Assembly (NCBI RefSeq): GCF_014297575.1
Contig: NZ_CP060412.1
Location: forward strand, 2,480,001 to 2,544,000
Length of the DNA stretch: 64,000 nt
Direction: 5' to 3'
Origin: Dyella telluris
GTDB taxonomy: Bacteria > Pseudomonadota > Gammaproteobacteria > Xanthomonadales > Rhodanobacteraceae
Shown: one piece after another, positions 36,019 to 48,800 of the stretch
Numbering within the stretch: the stretch's first letter is position 1
Layout: every line of letters starts with the position of its first letter
The notes under the pieces: generated by a model
Databases searched by the model: none
Seen by the model: only the letters and a program-made list of their open reading frames with translations
Told to the model about the DNA's origin: nothing
Program-made: the position numbers and the translations under genes

Positions 36019-36556
36019 GGTCGATCTCCAGCCAGCCGCGATACGCGATGAGTTGACCGAGCAGGGGCAACTGAACATCGATGTCGAAGGCATAGCGCCC
36101 GTCGCGTGCGCCGCTGCGGGAGAACACCGTGCCGAACCACGCGCGTGGCAGTGGCACGCCCAGCAGGCGGACATGGCGCAGTTGCCAGTCGATGGCGTCG
36201 CCGTCGCGCAGCAGGGAAAAATGCAGCGTCACCGGCCCCAGTCGCTCGAGCAGGCGCAGGTCGCTGCCCTGGCGCAGGGTGGATTGCATGCGCCCGCGTG
36301 CGAAGCGGCGCGTCCATCGTTCCTGCGTGGCATGGCGTTCGATGGTCAGCGAGATCGCCTGTGCATCGCCGGGTTCGGGCAAGGTCAGCAGGCGCCGTGC
36401 CCAGCGGGCGGAGGCGTGCGTGGCGCCACGTACATCGGCCCGTCCGCTGGCTTCGATGGTGGTTCCCTCCGCATGCATACGTTGTACGGCCGGATGCAGG
36501 CGCCGCCAGTCGGCAGCGTCGATCAGGGCAGGGAACAGGGCGAGAGGCTGTGCCAT
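36008..36556 (-). CDS. DUF4166 domain protein
   Basis: 182-aa protein matching the DUF4166 type: a start LFPALIDAADWRRLHPAVQRMH, a central beta-rich part with WTRRFARGRM and GPVTLHFSLL, and the ending PLLGQLIAYRGWLE. It has no signal peptide or membrane helix. DUF4166 often occurs beside or fused to DCC-type or saccharopine-dehydrogenase-like proteins; its function is unknown. The ATG at 36556 is preferred to one 12 codons upstream because it directly precedes the conserved start of the domain. Translationally linked to the DCC gene. Confidence 0.85.
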   Translation of the reverse strand: MAQPLALFPALIDAADWRRLHPAVQRMHAEGTTIEASGRADVRGATHASARWARRLLTLPEPGDAQAISLTIERHATQERWTRRFARGRMQSTLRQGSDLRLLERLGPVTLHFSLLRDGDAIDWQLRHVRLLGVPLPRAWFGTVFSRSGARDGRYAFDIDVQLPLLGQLIAYRGWLEIDHVQ

Positions 36557-36599
36557 GGGGCTGATCTTCCGGAAGCCGGTGGCGGCCGGCAAGCGGGCA

Positions 36600-36628
36600 A
36601 CAAAAAACCCGCCTTGCGGCGGGTTTTT
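36600..36628 (-). terminator. Rho-independent terminator of rpmB-rpmG
   Basis: Stem aaacccgcc/ggcgggttt (36605-36613, 36618-36626) with loop ttgc. On the minus strand the stem is followed by a run of T, right after the rpmG stop. The mirrored T-run on the plus strand makes it usable in both directions. Confidence 0.9.
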
Positions 36629-36655
36629 CGTGGAAGCCAGGCAAACCCGGAGGGC

Positions 36656-36823
36656 TTACTTGATCTTGCCTTCCTTGTAGATCACGTGCTTGCGAACCAC
36701 CGGATCGTACTTCTTGAACTCGAACTTTTCCGGGGTGTTCTTCTTGTTCTTCTGCGTGGTGTAGAAGTGGCCGGTGCCGGCCGAAGAGATCAGGCGGATC
36801 TTGTCTTGCTTGCTGTTAGCCAT
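36656..36823 (-). CDS. rpmG: 50S ribosomal protein L33
   Basis: 55-aa basic ribosomal protein beginning [18 protein letters not shown] and ending VIYKEGKIK, with the typical [21 protein letters not shown] core. It has no cysteines, so it is the zinc-free (C-minus) form of L33 found in most Gammaproteobacteria. The start follows GAGGATTGAGCC. It lies 10 bp after the rpmB stop, forming the conserved rpmB-rpmG operon with a terminator directly behind. No second, zinc-binding L33 copy is in the window. Confidence 0.97.
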   Translation of the reverse strand: MANSKQDKIRLISSAGTGHFYTTQKNKKNTPEKFEFKKYDPVVRKHVIYKEGKIK

Positions 36824-36833
36824 GGCTCAATCC

Positions 36834-37070
36834 TCAGATCTTTTCGCCGCGGGCGCGCAGGTCGGCGAGGACGGATTCGATACCGTTCTTGTCGATGGTG
36901 CGCAGGGCATGGTTGGAAACGCGCAGCTTCACCCAGCGGTTTTCGCTCGGGACCCAGAAGCGGCGCTCATGCAGGTTCGGCAACCAGCGGCGACGGGTTT
37001 TGTTGTTAGCGTGCGAGACGTTGTTACCAGTCCGCACACCCTTTCCGGTGACTTGGCAAATACGGGCCAT
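36834..37070 (-). CDS. rpmB: 50S ribosomal protein L28
   Basis: 78-aa basic ribosomal protein of the large subunit with the family hallmarks [27 protein letters not shown] at the start and a [18 protein letters not shown] end. It carries only one cysteine and so lacks the zinc ribbon of the Cys-rich L28 forms. A perfect Shine-Dalgarno AGGAGG precedes the start by a few bases, in keeping with very high expression. First gene of rpmB-rpmG, divergent from secB. Confidence 0.98.
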   Translation of the reverse strand: MARICQVTGKGVRTGNNVSHANNKTRRRWLPNLHERRFWVPSENRWVKLRVSNHALRTIDKNGIESVLADLRARGEKI

Positions 37071-37381
37071 GATGACCTCCTGTTAGGCGCCCAAGGGCGC
37101 GTTTGCCACCCGTTAGCCAGGGCGGCATCGGCCCAGCGGCACAAGTGCCACGCGATGCTGGAGATGGAGCTTTTCGCGTCTGCCGTAAGGCCCGCATCGC
37201 GTGGCGGACGTGCCCGGAAGCCCGGGTCGGCATGGTCGAGCCGCGCATTCTCTCAGAAAAACAGGGCGGTGCGCAATATTTGCCCACTTTGAGAGTCCGG
37301 GCGCATGGCAGGACGCAGGGATGTATGGAACAATCAAACCCTTTGCGTTTTCACGCACCGAACACTTACGAGGAATACCCC
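37071..37381. promoter_or_regulatory. Divergent promoter region between rpmB and secB
   Basis: A 311-bp gap with no gene, containing the promoters of the rpmBG operon and secB. The rpmB leader carries the palindrome gcgcccaagggcgc (37087-37100) just upstream of its AGGAGG. The secB side has GAGGAATACCCC before its ATG. No further structure stands out. Confidence 0.5.
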
Positions 37382-37873
37382 ATGGCAGACGTCTCCGCCA
37401 ACGGCCAGGCCGGCCAGCCCCAGCTGGTGCTGCAGAAGATCTACATCAAGGATGTCTCCTACGAGGCCCCCAATGCCCCGCAGATCTTCCAGGACGTGGG
37501 CGAAACCGAGATGCAGCCCCAGGTCCAGCTGAACCTGGGCCAGAAGTCCACAGACATGGGCAATGACCTGTTCGAAGTGGTGCTCAGCCTCACCCTGACC
37601 TGCTCGCTGGGCGAGCGCACCGCCTACCTGGCCGAAGTGCACCAGGCCGGCGTGTTCGGCATCGCCGGTTTCTCGGAAGAGGACCAGGCCGGCATCCTGA
37701 ACAGCTACTGCCCGAACCTGCTGTTCCCGTACGCCCGCCAGATGCTGTCGTCGCTGGTGCTGGAAGGCGGCTTCCCGCCGTTCCTGCTGCAGCCGATCAA
37801 CTTCGACGCGCTGTACGCCGAACAGCAGCGCCGCATCCTCGGCGGCAGCGCCGTCCCCACGCTCAACAGCTGA
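37382..37873 (+). CDS. secB: Protein-export chaperone SecB
   Basis: 163-aa cytosolic chaperone that keeps preproteins unfolded and hands them to SecA. The family core is visible: [17 protein letters not shown], the long beta segment [13 protein letters not shown], the [13 protein letters not shown] motif and the [31 protein letters not shown] end that contacts SecA. The ATG at 37382 follows GAGGAA and gives the expected length. It starts a pair with gpsA 16 bp downstream, the same secB-gpsA order as in many Gammaproteobacteria. Confidence 0.97.
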   Translation: MADVSANGQAGQPQLVLQKIYIKDVSYEAPNAPQIFQDVGETEMQPQVQLNLGQKSTDMGNDLFEVVLSLTLTCSLGERTAYLAEVHQAGVFGIAGFSEEDQAGILNSYCPNLLFPYARQMLSSLVLEGGFPPFLLQPINFDALYAEQQRRILGGSAVPTLNS

Positions 37874-37889
37874 TCCAAGGGGTCTGCTC

Positions 37890-38918
37890 ATGGTTGAGCG
37901 TTTGACCCTGGCCGTCCTCGGTGCCGGCTCCTGGGGCACTGCCCTGGCGGCCCTGGCTGCGCGCAACCAGGTGCCGACCCGGCTCTGGGGGCGCGACGCG
38001 GCGGCGCTGAAGGCGATGGAGCAAACCCGTCGCAACCAGCGCTACCTGCCCGACGTCGAGCTGCCGACTGAACTGGTCTACGAGCCCGACCTGGCCGCCG
38101 CCCTGCGCGGTGCGCAGCTGGTGCTGATCGTGGTGCCCAGTCACGCGTTCTCCTCCATCCTGGAGGAGATCCAGCCGTACCTGGAGCCCGATGCCCGCAT
38201 CTCGTGGGCCACCAAGGGCTTCGAGCCGGGTACCGGCCGCTTCCTGCACGAACTGGTGGCCGAGCGCTTCCCGGGCCGTGCGGCGGCGGTGGTCACCGGC
38301 CCCTCGTTCGCCAAGGAAGTCGCCTCCGGCATGCCTAGCGCCGTCACCGTGCATTCGGACGACGACGCCTTCGCGCATGACATGGCGCTGGTGCTGCACG
38401 CGCCGAACTTCCGTGCCTACTCGGGCAGTGACGTGCTGGGCGCGGAGCTGGGGGGCGCCATGAAGAACGTGCTGGCGGTGGCCACCGGCGTGGCCGATGG
38501 CATGGACCTGGGCCTGAACGCCCGCGCCGGCCTGATCACCCGCGGCATGAACGAAATGCTCCGGCTGGGCGTGGCACTGGGTGCGCGCCCGGAAACCCTG
38601 ATGGGCCTCGCCGGCCTGGGTGACCTGGTGCTTACCTGCACCGGCGACCTGTCGCGCAACCGCCGCCTGGGTCTGGCGCTGGGACGCGGCAAGGCCATCG
38701 ACGAGGCCGTGCGCGAGATCGGCCAGGTGGTGGAAAGCGTGCTCACCGCCGATGAAGTCGCGCGACTGGCTGCCAAGCACAACCTGGACTTGCCCATCAG
38801 CAGCGGCGTGCGCGCCGTGCTGCACGGCGAGGTCACCCCGGCCGAAGGGCTCAAGATGCTGATGAGCCGCGAACAGAAGCCGGAGTATCCCAAGGGCCTG
38901 TTCTCGCCCGCAGCGTAA
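37890..38918 (+). CDS. gpsA: Glycerol-3-phosphate dehydrogenase [NAD(P)+]
   Basis: 342-aa cytosolic enzyme reducing dihydroxyacetone phosphate to sn-glycerol-3-phosphate, the PlsB substrate. It has the nucleotide-binding motif [10 protein letters not shown] (about residues 10-19), the family signature [11 protein letters not shown], the catalytic lysine in [13 protein letters not shown] (near 191) and the [19 protein letters not shown] motif. It follows secB by 16 bp and is probably cotranscribed. A 10-bp perfect hairpin lies about 50 bp after the stop. Confidence 0.97.
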   Translation: MVERLTLAVLGAGSWGTALAALAARNQVPTRLWGRDAAALKAMEQTRRNQRYLPDVELPTELVYEPDLAAALRGAQLVLIVVPSHAFSSILEEIQPYLEPDARISWATKGFEPGTGRFLHELVAERFPGRAAAVVTGPSFAKEVASGMPSAVTVHSDDDAFAHDMALVLHAPNFRAYSGSDVLGAELGGAMKNVLAVATGVADGMDLGLNARAGLITRGMNEMLRLGVALGARPETLMGLAGLGDLVLTCTGDLSRNRRLGLALGRGKAIDEAVREIGQVVESVLTADEVARLAAKHNLDLPISSGVRAVLHGEVTPAEGLKMLMSREQKPEYPKGLFSPAA

Positions 38919-38971
38919 GCGTTTCGCGCATCGGTTCAGCCCATCAGGCTGAACGTTCCAAGGAAACCCTC

Positions 38972-38997
38972 GCCTCCGGTTTGAAAAAACCGGAGGC
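38972..38997. terminator. Hairpin after gpsA
   Basis: Perfect 10-bp inverted repeat gcctccggtt/aaccggaggc (38972-38981, 38988-38997) around tgaaaa. There is no T-tract, so it may be a weak terminator or a stabilising hairpin ahead of the SNF2 helicase gene. Confidence 0.55.
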
Positions 38998-39070
38998 TGA
39001 GACGCGCACACACGCAAGAGCCTTGCTAAGCTGAATCTTTTGGTCGCCCTAGCGGACCGAATCGGACCGA

Positions 39071-42103
<3,033 letters not shown>

Positions 42104-42115
42104 CGGCTTTCGCTC

Positions 42116-42152
42116 CCTCTCCCCTGCGGGGAGAGGCTTGGGGTGAGGGGTC
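42116..42152. repeat. cctctccc/ggggagagg hairpin after the SNF2 gene
   Basis: Palindromic segment ctctcccctgcggggagag followed by ttggggtgagggg, the inverted counterpart of the segment at about 8597-8640. It is 12 bp past the SNF2 stop and could act as transcript end. Confidence 0.65.
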
Positions 42153-42179
42153 ACACTTGCCTCTGTCCTTCAAAAGAGC

Positions 42180-43292
42180 CGTCACCCCAGTAGAAGCTGG
42201 AGGCGCTTTTCAACCGCCGAATGGCGGGTCATCCAGTGCCTTTGCTCTCGGCCTTCGGTAGTCACGCAGGCGCCAGGTTGCCGCTTACGCCGCGGAGGCG
42301 TTTCGACCTCCTGCCGGAGGCCGAGTCACTTTTCTTTGCTGGCCCAAAGAAAAGTAACCCAAAGAAATGGCCTTGAAGGCTGGCAGCATGCCGTGGGGAT
42401 AAGCCCGATCGGCTGAGGAACGTTGCTGCTTGGCAACCTCCGCCTCTACACAGCGGGTACTTCCAAGCGCTTCGCAACGCGCCGATGCGCTGAGGGCTTA
42501 ACGCGGAGCGTCGTGCCTCTACGAGGCACCTCCTTCCTTGCCCCTAGGGCGTTCACGTTGAACATCCCCTGTCGCTCGTCCTCTCCCGTTCGGGAGAGGA
42601 CTGGGGTGAACACTGAGGCGAGAAAGAAGCGGGCTTCACACGGTGCGAGAGACCCCTGTAGGAGCGCACTTGGGCGCGACCGAAGCGCCATGTCGATACC
42701 GCTCCGTCAGGTGGTCGCGCACAAGATGCGCTCCTACAGAGAAGCCCGCGCCGGATACGGCGTCACAGCAAGAGACTCCATGTGCAGCGCAGTGTCGCGA
42801 GTCGCGAATAGGGTTCGCTCCCACCGACAAGACAAGCCGGGAGGCAGTACGCCACCGCGCATAGCGGCGCGACGTGCAGCGCAGCTGCACGAGCCTTCGG
42901 CTCTGGCTCCAGCTCTTGACCTACCCCGACCCCTTGAGCGGCGGTGAGGGGCGGACGACAGGCCCGCAGGGGGATCGGCAAGGATGCCGATCCCTTTTCG
43001 ACAGGACAGGGAGGTCCTGTCGAAAAGCCCGGCCGACCCTCACGCACTGGCCGGCTCTATCGGCCAGCGCCGCGATGGGGTGCTCTTTCTTTTGGTTACT
43101 TTTCTTTACTCCGGGCATCCTGCCCTCCGCCCTTCGGGCCGGCTTCGCCGTTCGCACGTGCTCCTGCACGTGCGTGGGCAAGCAAAGAAAAGTGACCCGG
43201 CCTCCGGCAGGAGGTCGGAACGCCCGCTGCGTAGGCGGCCAGGTCGCGGAATCGCTAAAACCCGAAAGCCAGGAGCAAAGTCACTGGACCCC
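42180..43292. repeat. Intergenic element B: inverted copy of element A
   Basis: Reverse-complement counterpart of 7555-8506, colinear over its whole length: outer cgtcacccc (42180), gtccagtg-type end, ccgcttacgc (42281), cctcctgccggagg, gtcacttttctt block, cggctgaggaacgtt, the hairpin cctctcccgttcgggagagg, the tgtaggagcgcac hairpin (42657-42738), the cgacaggac/gtcctgtcg hairpin (near 43008-43025) and the opposite end to cactggacccc (43292). A 68-bp segment at 43108-43175, absent from element A, interrupts the right-hand terminal repeat and holds its own gcacgtgc/gcacgtgc hairpin. No convincing coding sequence or transposase is present. Confidence 0.8.
42657..42738. repeat. REP-type inverted repeat (tgtaggagcgcac family)
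   Basis: Arms 42657-42681 and 42713-42738 are imperfect inverted repeats. It occupies the same place inside element B as the repeat at 7972-8054 in element A. Confidence 0.85.
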
Positions 43293-43433
43293 TGTCCTTG
43301 CCCCCTTTTGTGGGGTTCGCAGAAGTGGCGGCTAAAGAATGAAACGGTGAGGCAAGGATGTCCCCTCACCCCAACCCTCCCTCCGAAGAAGAGAGGTCGC
43401 AACCATTCAGCCCGCCCCGTTCAGGAACGGGCC
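43293..43433. other. Spacer between element B and the cytochrome terminator
   Basis: No gene seen. The segment ggtgaggcaagg...cccctcaccccaaccctcc (about 43347-43372) repeats wording from the outer flank of element A (about 8588-8620), so the repeat family may extend this far. Confidence 0.5.
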
Positions 43434-43464
43434 CAAAAAGAAAACGCCGCCCCATGGCGGCGTT
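43434..43464 (-). terminator. Rho-independent terminator of the cytochrome c5 gene
   Basis: Stem aacgccgcc/ggcggcgtt (43443-43451, 43456-43464), loop ccat. On the minus strand the stem is followed by ttttcttttt. It lies 26 bp after the cytochrome stop. Confidence 0.9.
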
Positions 43465-43490
43465 CCCAATACCCCTGTTGAATCAACGAA

Positions 43491-44024
43491 TTACTTCGCT
43501 TGATCCACGATCCAGGTCACCGCAGCCTTGACCTGCTCGTCGGTCAGCGCCGGGTTGCCGCCCTTGGCCGGCATCATGTTGCCGTCCGGGCCCTTGTAGC
43601 CGTCGGTGGCATGCTTGATCAGCGTGTCCAGGCCCTGGGCGATGCGCGGACCCCAGTTGCCCTTGTCGCCCAGCTTGGGCGCGCCGGCCACGCCGGCGGT
43701 GTGGCAGCTGTGGCAGAGGTTGTCGTAGATGGTCTTGCCGTCGGTGCTGCCACCGTAGGCCACCTGCGAGGCGGCGGCCTTGGCGGCGGCTTCCTGCGCG
43801 GCGGCCATGGCGGCGCGGCCGGTGTCGCCGGCGTAGACGGCGCCGGCCGGCGCGATGCGCGCTTCGGTCTGGGCAGCGGTCTGCGGGTTCACTTCTTTCG
43901 GCTCATGGTCATAAATCAACCAGGCGCCGCCGATCAGCAGCAGGGTCAGTACACACAGGCCCACGATCAGCAGCGAGAAGCTGCGCATGAAGCTCTGGTC
44001 GGACTTCGTCAGGGAACCGCTCAC
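43491..44024 (-). CDS. Cytochrome c5 family protein
   Basis: 177-aa c-type cytochrome anchored by an N-terminal hydrophobic helix (about residues 16-37), with an Ala-rich linker and one haem domain in the periplasm. The haem-binding motif CHSCH spans residues 104-108, and MMPAKGG near 148 supplies the methionine ligand, the c5 pattern. The GTG at 44024 is preferred: it follows GGAG by ten bases and yields the DQSFMRSF start seen in Xanthomonadales homologues; an ATG at 43988 is the alternative. Such cytochromes carry electrons to terminal oxidases. Divergent from the RND efflux genes. Confidence 0.88.
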   Translation of the reverse strand: MSGSLTKSDQSFMRSFSLLIVGLCVLTLLLIGGAWLIYDHEPKEVNPQTAAQTEARIAPAGAVYAGDTGRAAMAAAQEAAAKAAASQVAYGGSTDGKTIYDNLCHSCHTAGVAGAPKLGDKGNWGPRIAQGLDTLIKHATDGYKGPDGNMMPAKGGNPALTDEQVKAAVTWIVDQAK

Positions 44025-44389
44025 GCAATGACTCCAATTCAATGGACAGATCAAAGGACAGCCGGAAGGCAACGCCAGTGGCCGGAAGGCAATGGTTCAG
44101 ACAACAATTGGCCGAGTATAGACGAAGGCCGGGGCAAGTTTCAGTCGGCCGGGAGCGGCGGCATGTCGCGGCATTGCCCGTGACCTTGACGGTGCCAATT
44201 CATGCAAGTTTCTTCATTTTGACGCGATACGCTGGCAAAACCCTGCCATCGGTCATAGGGCACCCATGTCAACTGGCATTGTCTATTCCCGTTGATCTGA
44301 CCCTATCCTTTCGCTCGACGCATTAGGTCAGGCGCGCGGAGCGCACCGATCGGGGTCGGGTGGCCTGTCTTTCATTCTGGGAGTTTTTC
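44025..44389. promoter_or_regulatory. Divergent promoter region between cytochrome c5 and RND operon
   Basis: A 365-bp gap without a gene. AT-rich stretches lie near 44096-44120 and 44195-44240 and are the likely promoter zones. The adaptor ATG is preceded by GGGAG. No TetR-type palindrome was recognised by eye and no regulator gene is adjacent. Confidence 0.4.
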
Positions 44390-45658
44390 ATGTCGCGTTT
44401 TTGGAAGATCGCGCTGATCGTTGTGGTCGTGATCGTGGTGGGAGGCATTGGCTTCCGTCTGCTGCACAAGCCTGCTGCCGAGGACGGCGCGCAGGGGCAG
44501 GGCCGCGGTCAGCACAAGGGCCAGGGAGCAGGCGAGGGTCAGGACAAGGACAAGGATGCCGCGCCGGTACCGGTGACGGTCGAGTCCGTGGTCAAGCAGG
44601 ACGTGCCGGTCTACCTGACCGCGCTGGGCACCGTGCAGGCGCTCAACACGGTCACCATCAACCCGCAGATCAGCGGGCAGATGCTGAGCATCAATTTCAA
44701 GGAAGGCCAGGAAGTGAAGAAGGGCGAGCTGCTGGCGCAGATCGACCCGCGCCCGTTCCAGGCCGCCTATGACCAGGCCGCTGCCAAGCAGCAGCAGGAC
44801 GAGGCCCAGCTCGCCACCGCGCAGAGCACGCTCAAGCGCAACGACGCGCTGGTGGCCAAGGGCTACGTGGCCCAGCTGGACATGGACACCTACCGTAACA
44901 ACGTGGCCAACCTCACCGCCACCGTGGCCGCCGACAAGGCAGCCGTGCGCGCGGCCAAGGTGAACCTGGACTACACCCGCATCATTTCGCCGATCGACGG
45001 TGTTGCCGGCATCCGCAACGTGGATCCGGGCAACGTGGTCACCACCACCACCGCCGTGGTCACGCTCACCCAGGTCCATCCGATCTACGTGATGTTCAAC
45101 CTGCCCGAGCAGAACCTGGAAGCAGTGCGCTCGGCGTCGGGCAATGGCGATCCGCTGGAAGTGCTGGCGCTGGACCGCGCTGATGCGCACACCCTGGCCG
45201 ATGACGGCCAGCTCAACGTGGTGGACAACCAGATCGACACCACCACCGGCACGTTCAAGCTGCGCTCGGTGTTCCAGAACGCCAAGAGCGACCTGTGGCC
45301 GGGCCAGTTCGTCAACGTGCGCCTGAAGGTGCGTACGGTGGCCGGTGGCCTGGTGATCCCGGCCCAGGCCGTGCAGCGCGGTCCGGACGGCGACTACGTG
45401 TACCTGCTGCAGCAGGACCAGACGGTCAAGATGCAGCCGGTCAAGGTGGCCAACGAAGTGGGCGACAGCCACGTGATGATCGGTTCGGGCCTGGCGCTCA
45501 ACGATCAGGTGGTGACGGAAGGCCAGTTCCGCCTCAAGCCGGGCAGCAAGGTCAAGGCGCTCAAGCCGGGCGAAGTGCCGGCAGCGCCGACAGCGGCGGA
45601 GTTGGACAAGGCCAAGAAGAACGGCAAGCAGGGCGGCGGTGGTCGCCGCGGCGGCTGA
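44390..45658 (+). CDS. RND efflux periplasmic adaptor subunit (MdtA-like)
   Basis: 422-aa membrane-fusion protein linking an RND pump to an outer-membrane channel. It has an N-terminal membrane anchor (about residues 5-23), a Gly/Gln/Asp/Lys-rich low-complexity linker (about 28-58), then the barrel-sandwich hybrid start ALNTVTINPQISGQM and LAQIDPRPF, an alpha-hairpin (about 125-190), LDYTRIISPIDGVAG, a beta barrel and the WPGQFVNVRL/VIPAQAVQ ending. This is the MdtA/MuxA branch that works with two different RND permeases. The C terminus is Lys/Gly-rich. ATG at 44390 follows CTGGGAG. Operon with the permease 161 bp downstream. Confidence 0.93.
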   Translation: MSRFWKIALIVVVVIVVGGIGFRLLHKPAAEDGAQGQGRGQHKGQGAGEGQDKDKDAAPVPVTVESVVKQDVPVYLTALGTVQALNTVTINPQISGQMLSINFKEGQEVKKGELLAQIDPRPFQAAYDQAAAKQQQDEAQLATAQSTLKRNDALVAKGYVAQLDMDTYRNNVANLTATVAADKAAVRAAKVNLDYTRIISPIDGVAGIRNVDPGNVVTTTTAVVTLTQVHPIYVMFNLPEQNLEAVRSASGNGDPLEVLALDRADAHTLADDGQLNVVDNQIDTTTGTFKLRSVFQNAKSDLWPGQFVNVRLKVRTVAGGLVIPAQAVQRGPDGDYVYLLQQDQTVKMQPVKVANEVGDSHVMIGSGLALNDQVVTEGQFRLKPGSKVKALKPGEVPAAPTAAELDKAKKNGKQGGGGRRGG

Positions 45659-45819
45659 TGAGCGGGACCAGAGGCACGGGAAGCAGGGCTGAGGGCGCGA
45701 TGATGGTGCCCTTCGCCATCCAGGCAGTCAGCCTGCGCGTCAGCTGCTTCCCCCACCTCCGGCAATCATACGGGGCGCCGCACGGACTGGCGCCCGCCAC
45801 TCCATTCGACGGCTAACCC

Positions 45820-48800
45820 ATGGGCTTCTCCACACTCTTCATCCGCCGACCGATCGCCACCTCGCTGTTGATGGTGGCGGTGCTGCTGCTCGGCATCCTC
45901 GGCTACCGCCAGCTGCCGGTATCGGCGCTGCCCGAGATCGACGCGCCCAGCCTGGTCGTGACCACCCAGTACCCGGGTGCCAGCGCGTCGACCATGGCGT
46001 CGCTGGTCACCACGCCGCTGGAGCGCAACTTCGGCCAGATCTCCGGCCTGGCCATGATGACCTCCGACTCGTCGGCGGGCCTGTCCACCATCGTGCTGCA
46101 GTTCGCGATGGACCGTGACATCGACATCGCGGCGCAGGACGTGCAGGCGGCCATCAACCAGGCGCGCGGCACACTGCCCAGCACGCTGCCGTACCCGCCG
46201 GTGTACAACCGCGTGAACCCGGCCGACGCGCCGATCATGACGCTCAAGCTCACCTCCGACAGCCTGCCGCTGCGCGATGTGAACAACTACGCCGATTCGA
46301 TCCTGGCGCAGAAGCTCTCGCAGGTGCAGGGCGTGGGCCTGGTGTCCATTGCCGGCAACGTGCGTCCGGCCGTGCGCGTGCAGGTGAACCCGTCGCAGCT
46401 GGCCAACCTCGGCCTCACCATGGAAGACGTGCGCAGCGCGCTCACCGAAGCCAACGTAAACGCGCCCAAGGGCACGCTCAACGGCGCCACGCAGTCCTAC
46501 AGCATCGGCACCAACGACCAGCTGGCCGACGCGGCGGAATACAAGAGCACCATCATCGCGTACAAGAACAACGCGCCGGTGCGCCTGGCCGACGTGGCCA
46601 GCGTGGTCGACGGCGTGGAGAACGACCAGCTGGCCGCCTGGGCCAACGGCAAGCCCGCCGTGCTGCTCGACATCCGTCGCCAGCCGGGCGCCAACATCGT
46701 GCAGACGGTGGAGCAGATCCGCAACATCCTGCCGCAGCTGCAGGCCGTGCTGCCGGCGGACGTCCATCTGGATGTGTTCGCCGACCGCACCATCACCATT
46801 CGCGCCTCGGTGGAGGACGTGCAGTTCACCCTGATCCTCACCATCTGCCTGGTGGTGGCGGTGATCTTCGTGTTCCTGCGCCGCCTGTGGGCCACGATCA
46901 TTCCGTCCGTGGCGGTGCCGCTGTCGCTGATGGGTACGTTCGGCGTGATGGCCTTCACCGGCATGTCGCTGGACAACCTCTCGCTGATGGCGCTGACCGT
47001 GGCCACCGGCTTCGTGGTGGACGATGCGATCGTGATGATCGAGAACATCGTGCGCTACATCGAGCAGGGCAAGGAGGGCAAGGAAGCGGCCGAGATCGGT
47101 GCGAAGGAAATCGGCTTCACCGTGCTGTCGCTGACCGTGTCGCTGATCGCGGTGTTCCTGCCGCTGCTGCTGATGCCTGGCGTCACCGGTCGCCTGTTCC
47201 ACGAATTCGCCTGGGTGCTCACCATCGCGGTGGCCATCTCCATGCTGGTGTCGCTGACGCTGACGCCGATGATGTGCGCCTACCTGCTGCGCCCCGACGC
47301 GCTGCCGGAAGGTGACGACGCGCATGAGCGCCATGCGGCCGCGGGCAAGAAGACCTGGTGGTCGCGCCTGGTCAACGTGTACGAGGGTTCGCTCGACTGG
47401 GTGCTTGCGCACCAGCGCCTGACCATGATGATCGCGGGCGCCACGGTGGTGCTCACCGTGTTCCTCTACATCGTGATCCCCAAGGGCCTGCTGCCCGAGC
47501 AGGACACCGGCCTGATCACCGGTGTGGTGCAGGCGGACCAGAACGTTGCGTTCCCGCAGATGGAGCAGCGCACCAAGGCCGTGGCCGAAGCATTGCGCCG
47601 CGACAAGGCGGTGACCGGCGTGGCGGCGTTCATCGGCGCCGGCTCGATCAACCCCACGCTCAACCAGGGCCAGCTCAGCATCGTGCTGAAGGATCGCGGC
47701 GATCGCGAAAGCCTGGACGACGTGGTGGCCCGCCTGCAGAAGGAAGCCGCCGACATTCCGGGCGTGGCGCTGTACCTCAAGCCCGTGCAGGACGTGACGC
47801 TCGACAGCCGTGTCTCGGCCACCGAGTACCAGTACTCGATGTCCGACGTGAGCGCCACGGAGCTCTCCGGTTACGCCACCAAGATGACCCAGGCCCTGCG
47901 CGAGCGTAAGGAACTGGCCGACGTGGACAACAACCTCGCCGACCAGGGCACCTCGCTCAAGCTCACCATCGACCGTGAAAAGGCCAGTCGCCTCGGCGTG
48001 CCGGTGCAGACCATCGACGACACGCTGTACGACTCGTTCGGCCAGCGCCAGATCTCGACCATCTTCACCCAGCTCAACCAGTACCGCGTGGTGCTGGAAG
48101 TGGCGCCGCAGTTCCGCACCAGCACCGCGCTGCTCAACCAGCTCACGGTGAAGAGCAACGGCAGTGGCGCGTTGACCGGCAGCAATGCCACCAGCTTCGG
48201 CCAGGTGGCGTCGAGCAACTCGTCTACCAGCACGGGCCTGGGCGTGTCCAACACCGGTGTGATCATCGGTGCGGGCGGCACCATTCCGCTGGCGTCGCTG
48301 GCCACGGCGGAAGTCACCAGCGCGCCGCTGGTGGTCAGCCATCAGCAGCAGCTGCCGGCGGTGACCATCTCGTTCAACCTTGCGCCGGGCTACTCGCTGT
48401 CCGAAGCCGTGGACGCGATCCACCAGGTGGAGCAGCAGCTCAACTTCCCGCCGCAGGTGCGTGGCCAGTTCATCGGCAAGGCTGCGGAGTTCTCCACCTC
48501 GCTCACCAACGAAGTGCTGTTGCTGATCGCCTCCATCGTGGTGATCTACATCGTGCTGGGCGTGCTGTACGAGAGCTACATCCATCCGCTGACGATCATC
48601 TCCACCCTGCCGCCGGCCGGTGTCGGTGCGCTGCTGGCACTGCTCCTGTGCGGTATGAGCCTGTCGGTGGACGGCATCGTGGGCATCGTTCTGCTGATCG
48701 GTATCGTGAAGAAGAACGCGATCATGATGATCGACTTCGCGATCGAGGCGCAGCGCGATGGCATGAAACCGCACGAAGCCATCCGACGCGCATGTCTGCT

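Noticed and set aside
42423..43481. Several overlapping open frames inside element B that might be small proteins
   Set aside because: They match the inverted element A only as DNA, read through hairpins in several frames and lack start signals.
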